Assembly (NCBI GenBank): GCA_028868335.1
Contig: JAGWUU010000003.1
Location: 1 to 38,571 of the forward strand
Direction of reading: 5' to 3'
Source: Sphingomonadales bacterium
GTDB lineage: Bacteria; Pseudomonadota; Alphaproteobacteria; Sphingomonadales; Sphingomonadaceae
Length of the DNA: 38,571 nt
The first letter of the stretch is position 1. The number at the start of each line of letters is the position of its first letter. This document shows, piece after piece, positions 1 to 4,317 of the stretch. The notes under the pieces are model-generated. The model did no database searches. It saw only the letters and a program-made list of their open reading frames with translations, and was not told where the DNA came from. A program made the position numbers and the translations under genes.

Positions 1-143
1 GCCGCTGAGGTAGAGCGAGCCGCCGATCGTCGCCGGCAAGGTGACTCCGGCGAGATCGCAGCCGCTGAGGTAGAGCGAGCCGCCGATCGTCGTCGGCAAG
101 GTGACTCCGGCGAGATCGCAGCCGCTGAGGTAGAGCGAGCCGC
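1..143. repeat. 60-bp tandem repeat, 2.4 copies, coding
   Basis: Positions 1-60 and 61-120 are identical except for one base (c33 versus t93), and 121-143 repeats the first 23 bases of the unit. Sixty bases is twenty codons, so the array stays in frame on the minus strand and gives a 20-residue protein repeat. The array continues beyond the left edge, so the copy number is unknown. Near-identity of adjacent units suggests recent duplication or slippage. Confidence 0.95.
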
Positions 144-237
144 TGACATGATATTCGCCTTGGATCGTTTTCGCCCTGATCAAGCGATAGGCGCGGTTAG
201 CGGTATATGTCGGAATCTTGGTTATTGTGTTTGTCAC
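1..237 (-). CDS. Partial 20-residue-repeat protein (N-terminal part)
   Basis: The reading frame opens with GTG at 235-237 (a GGAG lies about 8 bases upstream) and runs off the left edge, so only the first 79 codons are seen. The N-terminus begins VTNTITKIPTYTANRAYRLI. It is followed by 20-residue repeats containing CDLAGVTLPATIGGSLYLSG, with regularly spaced Leu/Ile/Val, Gly and Cys as in beta-solenoid or leucine-rich-like stacks. Similar repeat proteins occur in phage accessory regions, but no function is known to me. The start codon overlaps the preceding small gene's TAG by one base, and a strong hairpin lies just upstream. The C-terminus and full length cannot be seen. Confidence 0.7.
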   Translation of the reverse strand, partial: MTNTITKIPTYTANRAYRLIRAKTIQGEYHVSGSLYLSGCDLAGVTLPTTIGGSLYLSGCDLAGVTLPATIGGSLYLSG

Positions 238-365
238 TACCTGACTCCATCAAAATGCGGGCGGCTTCCGGGTCGCAAGGGGGTTGAAGCCGCCCGCAAG
301 GTTGCCGCTTCGGAGGCGGCGTCATGGACGCTCATGGCGACCAATTCGGATTGGTTTGGGCTCAC
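237..365 (-). CDS. Small leader-like reading frame (42 aa)
   Basis: A GTG start (363-365) overlaps the stop of the preceding gene as GTGA, and the TAG (237-239) shares one base with the next GTG start. An internal ATG at 333-335 could also serve. No domain is recognised. The last third is encoded by the hairpin at 256-298. That makes it either a chance reading frame across a terminator or a leader peptide whose translation would melt the hairpin and allow transcription into the repeat-protein gene. The perfect coupling at both ends favours translation; the low-complexity sequence argues against a folded protein. Confidence 0.35.
   Translation of the reverse strand: MSPNQSELVAMSVHDAASEAATLRAASTPLRPGSRPHFDGVR
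256..298 (-). terminator. 13-bp perfect hairpin with T-run; terminator or attenuator
   Basis: Bases 256-268 and 286-298 are perfect inverted repeats (13 bp, mostly GC, 17-base loop). Read on the minus strand, the stem is followed directly by TTTTG, the form of an intrinsic terminator. It lies between the small-gene operon and the repeat-protein gene and inside the small reading frame 237-365, so it may act as an attenuator. On the plus strand no T-run follows. Confidence 0.5.
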
Positions 366-475
366 GGCAGCACCGCAGCGATCATCACGAACACCGCCAG
401 CCCGAGTGGCACGCACACCGCCATGCCGACCAGTTCGGCGCGGGGCATGGTGCGCAGGGTTTCGCGCAGGGTCAC
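362..475 (-). CDS. Small single-span membrane protein (37 aa)
   Basis: GTG start at 473-475 overlaps the upstream stop (GTGA), and its own TGA overlaps the next GTG. The product has a short charged N-terminus (TLRETLRTMPRAE) and one long hydrophobic segment from about residue 15 to the end, so it is probably a one-span inner-membrane peptide. No family is recognised. It is part of a coupled series of small genes behind the repressor-type operator at 1200-1213. Confidence 0.5.
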   Translation of the reverse strand: MTLRETLRTMPRAELVGMAVCVPLGLAVFVMIAAVLP

Positions 476-753
476 AGCACGTCTCCCAGCTTGCGGGCGA
501 GCGCACGGCCAACCCCATGTTCGGTAAAAAGGTGATCCAGCAGGGCCGCGCGGGCCTCGTATGCCGCTTCGTCGGCGCGGCAGTATTGCGCATCGCTGAT
601 CGCGTCGCCCATGCCTTGCAGCGCGAGCAGGTTGTCGCTTGCCGCTGCAGCCCGTTCGATCATGGCGCGCAGGCTGGGCTTGCCCCACGCCTTCGCCGCG
701 ATCTCCTTCGCGGCGTAGGCGTCGAGCCGGGCGCGTTGGGCGGTGCGGCTCAC
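472..753 (-). CDS. Hypothetical protein, helical (93 aa)
   Basis: Starts with GTG at 751-753, overlapping the TGA of the preceding 23-codon gene (GTGA). The frame is open further upstream, but that extension is Arg/Trp-rich and lies over the preceding gene, so the coupled GTG is preferred. The product is Ala-, Arg- and Leu-rich and looks fully helical, with segments such as KEIAAKAWGKPSLRAMIER and EAAYEARAALLDHLFTEHG. It is soluble, with no signal peptide or membrane segment. No family is recognised. Confidence 0.6.
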   Translation of the reverse strand: MSRTAQRARLDAYAAKEIAAKAWGKPSLRAMIERAAAASDNLLALQGMGDAISDAQYCRADEAAYEARAALLDHLFTEHGVGRALARKLGDVL

Positions 754-821
754 AGCCCCCACTCCGATGCGCTGATGCCCTTGAACAACCGGGCGATGAT
801 CCAGTCGATGAGGCGGGTCAT
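750..821 (-). CDS. Microprotein (23 aa), coupled at both ends
   Basis: ATG at 819-821 overlaps the upstream TGA (ATGA), and its TGA overlaps the downstream GTG (GTGA). The product, MTRLIDWIIARLFKGISASE plus three residues (WGL), has an amphipathic or hydrophobic helix followed by a short tail. It exactly fills the gap between two larger genes, which supports real translation. It may be a membrane-associated peptide or only a ribosome bridge that couples its neighbours. Confidence 0.4.
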   Translation of the reverse strand: MTRLIDWIIARLFKGISASEWGL

Positions 822-1171
822 GCCGCCACCTGCACCGCCAGAGCCGCGTCAATCTCCAGCGCCAGCGCAGTGCGGCGCGCGGCGCGATCGGGATGCGCCC
901 AGTCGAGCCCATCGGGATCGCCGAACAGCGCGGCCAGAACCTCGTTGGCGCTGGTTTCGAGAAGTTCGCGGGCCGTGTCCGCGTCCCATCCCGCGCGGTT
1001 CATCGCTTCCCATGCGAGGGTGAAGCGGGTGCGCAGGGCATCGGCGTCGGCGCCGCGATAACCCGCGTTGGTCAGGAGCGGATTGCCGCTGGTGTTGCGG
1101 GCCAGTTCAGGCGGGGCAGCGCGAAGGCGCTTCAGGATCGCGAGGGCGGCAGGGGTGAGATACCAGGGCAT
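818..1171 (-). CDS. Hypothetical protein, first gene of left operon (117 aa)
   Basis: ATG at 1169-1171 is preceded by GGAGATGG, a good ribosome-binding site about 7 bases away. The product starts MPWYLTPAALAILKRLRAAP and is helical, Ala/Arg-rich and soluble, with the pattern FTLAWEAMNRAGWDADTA in the middle. I do not recognise the family. It heads the coupled left operon. The leader in front carries a palindromic operator shared with the immunity region and a hairpin over its ribosome-binding site, so expression is probably repressed in the lysogen. Confidence 0.65.
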   Translation of the reverse strand: MPWYLTPAALAILKRLRAAPPELARNTSGNPLLTNAGYRGADADALRTRFTLAWEAMNRAGWDADTARELLETSANEVLAALFGDPDGLDWAHPDRAARRTALALEIDAALAVQVAA

Positions 1172-1175
1172 TGAC

Positions 1176-1195
1176 CATCTCCGTTGTTGGAGATG
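1176..1195 (-). promoter_or_regulatory. Hairpin covering the ribosome-binding site of 818-1171
   Basis: CATCTCC (1176-1182) and GGAGATG (1189-1195) form a perfect 7-bp stem with a 6-base loop. In the leftward mRNA the arm nearest the start codon is GGAGATG, which is the Shine-Dalgarno sequence. When folded, the ribosome-binding site would be hidden, which suggests translational control of the left operon. Confidence 0.45.
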
Positions 1196-1199
1196 AAAT

Positions 1200-1246
1200 T
1201 AGCATCATTGCTACATGATGCAAGCCCTAAATTAGCATTGTTGCAA
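1200..1246 (-). promoter_or_regulatory. Promoter with repressor-type operators for the left operon
   Basis: TAGCATCATTGCTA (1200-1213) is a perfect TAGCA-N4-TGCTA palindrome, identical over all 14 bases to the one at 2474-2487. A degenerate copy, TAGCATTGTTGCAA, lies at 1233-1246. Read leftward, TTGCAT and TAATTT spaced 16 bases apart could be -35 and -10 elements with the palindrome between them. This position would let the S24 repressor or the Cro-like protein block the small-gene operon. Confidence 0.6.
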
Positions 1247-1253
1247 AATCAGC

Positions 1254-1265
1254 GATTGGCCAATC
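1254..1265. repeat. 12-bp perfect palindrome after the lipoprotein stop
   Basis: GATTGGCCAATC reads the same on both strands and lies a few bases downstream of the lipoprotein gene. It has no loop and no T-run, so a terminator role is doubtful; a protein-binding site is possible. Confidence 0.35.
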
Positions 1266-1269
1266 TAAG

Positions 1270-1734
1270 CTAGATGTTGTCGAGTGGCCGATCGTGAGAG
1301 ACAATCTTGATACCGCTGCAGCGATGAACGACCACATACCCTTGGAAACTGGCACCGCGACAATGCAGTTCGAGATCATCATGTGGCACGAGTCCGACCG
1401 CCATTGCTCGATCCACAATCTCGGCAGCGACAGGAATTGAGGTTCCACCTGTGTTCAGGTTGATCCTGGGCAGGTCATCTGAGCCCGACCGTGCATCTTC
1501 TACGCTTGTGACCCATCCCTTCAGGACAATGGAAGCGTCACCATATCGTTGATTGGCGTCAACAGAATTGGAACCAAACTGTTCATCAAGCTCAACCGCG
1601 CTGACGGAAATTGCTGACGAAGCGTCGAAGGATTGCGCAATTGACTGACGTTCATTTGCATCGGATCGGGGCTCTGCGTGGCAGCCGCTAGTCGCAATGA
1701 TCACAGCGATAGAGGCGCCGAAGCCGATCTTCAC
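1270..1734 (-). CDS. Putative lipoprotein with tRNA_anti-like (OB-fold) domain
   Basis: This 154-residue protein starts MKIGFGASIAVIIATSGCHA: a short positive N-terminus, a hydrophobic stretch and a Cys at residue 18 at a plausible lipobox (TSGC), so export and lipid anchoring are likely. After a Ser-rich linker comes ISVSAVELDEQFGSNSVDAN, then YGDASIVLKGWV. This pattern matches the tRNA_anti-like OB-fold family, where a segment about membership of new residues in the cell precedes a beta-barrel. Its ATG overlaps the repressor stop (ATGA), so it should be made together with the repressor in the lysogen. An envelope protein of this kind suggests lysogenic conversion or superinfection exclusion; that function is inference. 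Confidence 0.7.
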   Translation of the reverse strand: MKIGFGASIAVIIATSGCHAEPRSDANERQSIAQSFDASSAISVSAVELDEQFGSNSVDANQRYGDASIVLKGWVTSVEDARSGSDDLPRINLNTGGTSIPVAAEIVDRAMAVGLVPHDDLELHCRGASFQGYVVVHRCSGIKIVSHDRPLDNI

Positions 1735-2414
1735 ATCCTTCTCCCGACCCAGATCAATTTTCCGATGACGTGAATGTCCTCAATATCGGCCATCTGCGGC
1801 GGAACCTCCTTGTTGTCCGAGATTATCATGAATCTGTCAGAGCCGCCGTCTCGCACGCGCCGGAGCCGCTTGATCATACCGCCGCCGGCATAGGTGAACG
1901 CCCAGATTTGATCGGAGAGCGACGGATTGCGATCTGCGGTGTCGACCATCAGGAGGTCGGAGCGCAGCAATGTAGGCTCCATGCTGTCTCCATGCCCGGA
2001 CATCACCACGAGCTTCTCAGTCGTCGCCTTTGTGATCGCCCTGATAAAGCCGAGATTGAACGGGATCAGGCTGGTCGCTGGATGGTCCTCAACGACCATA
2101 CCGTCGCCCATCGCAAGTCGAATATCGACTTCGCGGACATAGACCAACTCGTCGGGCACCTCGTTTGGATCGGCGTGCTGACCCAGCATTCCAACCTGGT
2201 CCGGTGCCTCGGTTCGCCAACCCGGAAAATCAGGCCAACGCCGCTTCAGCTTTTCGAGCGTCGGTTGGCTAAGTCGCGTGGTCGCCGTGCCCTTGTAGGG
2301 CCGCAGGATTGTGGTGGCAGCGACGTCCACCTCTTTCGCAACCGCGCTCGGAGCGAGGCGCGCAAACCGGCAAAGCGCTTGGATTAATTCGGTATCAGAA
2401 GCGAGGCCATCCAT
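1731..2414 (-). CDS. S24/LexA-like phage repressor
   Basis: The 227-residue product has an N-terminal DNA-binding region (about residues 8-60; ARLAPSAVAKEVDVAATTI is helix-turn-helix-like) and a C-terminal S24 domain. The motif GDSMEPT carries the presumed nucleophile Ser144, and Lys182 in MIKRLRRV completes the Ser/Lys dyad of LexA/CI-type repressors, so RecA-stimulated self-cleavage is likely. The frame is open back to 2594, but the extra 60 codons would cover the operators and the start of the opposing gene, so ATG at 2412-2414 is chosen. Other starts near 2450 cannot be excluded. It lies divergently to a Cro-like gene and is coupled to the lipoprotein gene. Confidence 0.85.
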   Translation of the reverse strand: MDGLASDTELIQALCRFARLAPSAVAKEVDVAATTILRPYKGTATTRLSQPTLEKLKRRWPDFPGWRTEAPDQVGMLGQHADPNEVPDELVYVREVDIRLAMGDGMVVEDHPATSLIPFNLGFIRAITKATTEKLVVMSGHGDSMEPTLLRSDLLMVDTADRNPSLSDQIWAFTYAGGGMIKRLRRVRDGGSDRFMIISDNKEVPPQMADIEDIHVIGKLIWVGRRM

Positions 2415-2501
2415 CGCTCGCTGACTAGCAGGAATGCTAATCCCCAGCACTTTGCAAGATTGCTGTTGCAAAGTAGCATCATTGCTAATATCGTTAGCAT
2501 T
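2415..2501. promoter_or_regulatory. Divergent immunity control region with two palindromic operators
   Basis: Perfect TAGCA-N4-TGCTA palindromes lie at 2426-2439 and 2474-2487, with a half-site TAGCA at 2495-2499. TTGCAA occurs at 2452-2457 and 2466-2471. A possible rightward -10 TAATAT (2486-2491) overlaps the second palindrome and lies only about 10 bases before the Cro-like ATG, with no Shine-Dalgarno between, so that transcript may be leaderless. The arrangement resembles a lambda-type OR switch with different operators. Confidence 0.7.
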
Positions 2502-2735
2502 ATGGACCAGCAGGAAATCATCGCGAGCCTTGAAAGCCGTGCCCGCACCGCCGGATTGGCTATGTCGGAAGTGTGCCGACGCGCCAACATTCATCCGACG
2601 ACGTTTTCACGCTGGAAGCAGAGCGAGAAAAATCCCGACCCGATCGGTGCAACGATCAAGAGTTTGTCGGCTCTCGATGATGTTCTGAAGCAAACCGAGG
2701 CCGCCTCGCCCGACGCCACCCCGGAGGCAGCATGA
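2502..2735 (+). CDS. Cro-like helix-turn-helix regulator
   Basis: The 77-residue protein begins MDQQEIIASLESRARTAGLA and continues with MSEVCRRANIHPTTFSRWKQ, a clear helix-turn-helix typical of phage Cro/C1 regulators. The C-terminal part is a short polar tail. The frame is open upstream to 2460, but ATG 2502 fits the MDQQE start of the family style and leaves the operators free. It is the first gene of the rightward early operon and overlaps the next gene as ATGA. Its likely role is to bind the same palindromes as the S24 repressor and favour lytic growth. Confidence 0.75.
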   Translation: MDQQEIIASLESRARTAGLAMSEVCRRANIHPTTFSRWKQSEKNPDPIGATIKSLSALDDVLKQTEAASPDATPEAA

Positions 2736-2869
2736 CGCTGCGCCGCGCCTTCACCGCGCTCTACCTCGCTGCGGTGGCCTCCAGTCTCGTGTTGCTGGCC
2801 CTGTTGGCCCGCGCGGGCGTCTGGACAGTGATCGCCAACGCGGCCTGCTCCCAAGTGCGGGGGAACTAA
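2732..2869 (+). CDS. Small membrane protein (45 aa)
   Basis: ATG overlaps the stop of the Cro-like gene (ATGA), and the frame ends with TAA at 2867-2869. The product starts MTLRRAFTALYLAAVASSLV and has one strongly hydrophobic helix of about 22 residues, then WTVIANAACSQVRGN. It is a likely single-span inner-membrane peptide. No family is recognised. Coupling to the regulator indicates early expression. Confidence 0.55.
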   Translation: MTLRRAFTALYLAAVASSLVLLALLARAGVWTVIANAACSQVRGN

Positions 2870-2921
2870 CGTGGCCTCCAATCGCCCTCCGCTGATCGAA
2901 TGGCCCCCATCGCTCGGTGAT

Positions 2922-3215
2922 CTATTCGTGGCGTTCGTCGTCGGTCCGTACACGGCGACGGTTGTAGCTCTGCACGGCGGAGAAGTAGGCGGCGGGAACG
3001 AACAGCGCGACCGCGCACACGCCTGCCGCGAACAGCGGCACGCTGTTGGGGTAGGCCATGCCGATGAGCAATGTCGCGCCCGGCAGAATGAGCAGCTCGG
3101 CGAGAGCGCGGACGACCTCGGTAACGCCCCCCCATTCAAGGCTGAATGCCCGCGCAATCTTCGGGCTGACCGTCGCCACCGCGATGATGATGGCGGCAAT
3201 TTCGCTGATTCCCAT
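2922..3215 (-). CDS. Membrane protein reversed within the early operon (97 aa)
   Basis: Starts at ATG 3213-3215 behind GAGGAAGCAGG, a strong ribosome-binding site, and ends with TAG at 2922-2924. Three hydrophobic segments are visible (about residues 3-15, 38-55 and 60-80), as in IAAIIIAVATVSPKIA and SVPLFAAGVCAVALFVPAAY, and a charged tail RRRVRTDDERHE. The opposite strand is also open from 2871 to 3299 with a GTG start, but that product is low in hydrophobicity and rich in His and Arg, like an antisense shadow. Orientation against all its neighbours suggests its own promoter, a moron, or antisense control. The function is unknown. Confidence 0.6.
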   Translation of the reverse strand: MGISEIAAIIIAVATVSPKIARAFSLEWGGVTEVVRALAELLILPGATLLIGMAYPNSVPLFAAGVCAVALFVPAAYFSAVQSYNRRRVRTDDERHE

Positions 3216-3295
3216 CCTGCTTCCTCTGCCGGTCTTGACAACCGCAGAGTGGCCAAAGCCGGGCGGGAGTCAATCCTGCCCGGTGGAGGCGTCGC

Positions 3296-3376
3296 ATGAC
3301 GCCCGCCGCCGTGCCGATCGTCGTCCTGATCCTGTTTTTCGGCTTCTGCGCCGCGAAGATCGTGCGGGGGCGATAG
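3296..3376 (+). CDS. Membrane microprotein (26 aa)
   Basis: ATG 3296 follows GGTGGAGG by about 6 bases, a strong ribosome-binding site, and TAG is at 3374-3376. The product MTPAAVPIVVLILFFGFCAA followed by KIVRGR is one hydrophobic helix with a positively charged end, typical of a tiny inner-membrane peptide. The next gene's ATG follows the TAG immediately. No family is recognised; the ribosome site and codon use support a real gene. Confidence 0.5.
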   Translation: MTPAAVPIVVLILFFGFCAAKIVRGR

Positions 3377-3499
3377 ATGCTGACCCGCCTGCACCGCCTC
3401 GTCGCGTTCTACGCCGCGCGCGCGACCTATCGCCGCATGGGAGCGCGCCACTGGTTCACGGGGCTGTGCCTCAATTCCAACGACAATGGGATCGCCTAG
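3377..3499 (+). CDS. Hypothetical small basic protein (40 aa)
   Basis: Begins directly after the preceding TAG and ends at TAG 3497-3499, again followed at once by ATG. The product starts MLTRLHRLVAFYAARATYRR and continues MGARHWFTGLCLNSNDNGIA. It is a basic amphipathic helix with no recognised domain. Head-to-tail packing with neighbouring microgenes is the main evidence that it is translated. Confidence 0.45.
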   Translation: MLTRLHRLVAFYAARATYRRMGARHWFTGLCLNSNDNGIA

Positions 3500-3604
3500 A
3501 TGCTCAAGATAGCCCTCATCGGCATCCTTTTGCCCATTGTCACGGTCTTCGTCGTCACCGCCGCGCTCTACGTTCTCGCGCGGCGCGAGGGGCGCGGTCA
3601 ATGA
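3500..3604 (+). CDS. Membrane microprotein (34 aa)
   Basis: ATG 3500 follows the preceding TAG, and TGA 3602-3604 overlaps the next ATG (ATGA). The product MLKIALIGILLPIVTVFVVT then AALYVLARREGRGQ is a single hydrophobic helix with a positive cytoplasmic-type tail. No family is recognised. Confidence 0.5.
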   Translation: MLKIALIGILLPIVTVFVVTAALYVLARREGRGQ

Positions 3605-3744
3605 GCGCCTCCATGCCCTGCCCTCGCCCCGGTGGGTCGCTGGCCCGGCACTCGCGCAACGCGGGGCCGGGCCTTGGTACTCGCTCGTCCGCCGTTGGAT
3701 CGGCGGGTTCTCCTAGCCTCCATGCACAGGGGTTTAGCGCATGA
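3601..3744 (+). CDS. Doubtful small protein (47 aa)
   Basis: The frame is coupled at both ends by ATGA overlaps. The product is Ser-, Gly- and Pro-rich (MSASMPCPRPGGSLARHSRN at the start) with no predicted fold. It may be only a coupling frame. A GC hairpin, GGCCCGGC with GCCGGGCC, lies within it. Kept because the spacing fits the operon; low confidence that the peptide has a function. Confidence 0.3.
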   Translation: MSASMPCPRPGGSLARHSRNAGPGLGTRSSAVGSAGSPSLHAQGFSA

Positions 3745-4085
3745 CGAACGGGCATGTCCTCGGCTTTTTGGCAGCTCCGGACCGGGAAACTTCCCTACGT
3801 GCCATCGCGCTCGCGCTGCTCAAGGTGCGCGCTCTCGATGGGATGAACTGCGAAAAAATAGCACAAACGCTGGCTTGCAGCGCCGACACGGTGCGCGCGG
3901 CGAGCAATGAGGAAACGCTGCTGTCGTTCGATACGGCCCAGCGGCTCGAATACTTCTTCCCCGAGCAATGCGGGACGATTCGCGAACTGCGCGATCATCT
4001 CGAATCTCAGATGAGCGCCGCAGACCATCGTGCGGCGATCGAGTTTCATGCGGCGGCCTTGGCCAAGATCGCGGAGGCAGCATGA
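3741..4085 (+). CDS. Early DNA-binding-like protein (114 aa)
   Basis: ATG overlaps the preceding stop (ATGA). The middle segment LDGMNCEKIAQTLACSADTV has the spacing of a helix-turn-helix, followed by TLLSFDTAQRLEYFFPEQCG and a C-terminal helix rich in Ala and His. The protein is soluble, with no Cys cluster. It may be an early regulator, but no named family is recognised. Its stop overlaps the next microgene. Confidence 0.55.
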   Translation: MTNGHVLGFLAAPDRETSLRAIALALLKVRALDGMNCEKIAQTLACSADTVRAASNEETLLSFDTAQRLEYFFPEQCGTIRELRDHLESQMSAADHRAAIEFHAAALAKIAEAA

Positions 4086-4162
4086 CGCGCAGCATCCTCA
4101 ACGCCGCCCCGATCAGCCTCGCGCTGTGGGCGATCATCGGCAAGCTGGCGGGGGCGTGGTGA
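4082..4162 (+). CDS. Membrane microprotein (26 aa)
   Basis: ATGA overlap with the preceding gene and TGATG overlap with the next. The product MTRSILNAAPISLALWAIIG followed by KLAGAW is one hydrophobic helix. It is another of the coupled membrane peptides of this early region, with no known family. Confidence 0.45.
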   Translation: MTRSILNAAPISLALWAIIGKLAGAW

Positions 4163-4317
4163 TGGTGGCGGCACAAGTCCAGCGCGACCGCACACTCTAC
4201 TCGCAGGTCTATCACCTGCCGTCCCAGCTTGCCCGCGCCCGCGCGAGGGTACGCCAGCTTGAAGCGCAGGCGCGGCGGCTGGGGATGACGGAACTTCTGG
4301 AGCGCGGCCCCGCATGA
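4162..4317 (+). CDS. Small basic coiled-coil-like protein (51 aa)
   Basis: ATG shares its A with the preceding TGA, and its own TGA overlaps the helicase ATG (ATGA). The product has LPSQLARARARVRQLEAQAR, a basic heptad-like helix, and ends GMTELLERGPA. It could be a small nucleic-acid-binding or helicase-partner peptide; this rests only on its charge and position. Confidence 0.45.
   Translation: MVAAQVQRDRTLYSQVYHLPSQLARARARVRQLEAQARRLGMTELLERGPA

Noticed and set aside
2415-2594. N-terminal extension of the S24 repressor to 2594
   Set aside because: It would run through both operators and the opposing Cro-like gene; the HTH region is complete when starting at 2414.
2871-3299. 142-codon plus-strand frame with GTG start opposite the membrane gene
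   Set aside because: His/Arg-rich, low-hydrophobicity product. The minus-strand frame has a better ribosome site and a coherent membrane-protein sequence. Not fully excluded.
2591-3601. 336-codon minus-strand open frame
   Set aside because: Arg/Pro/His-rich product crossing the Cro-like gene and several microgenes; typical antisense shadow in high-GC DNA.
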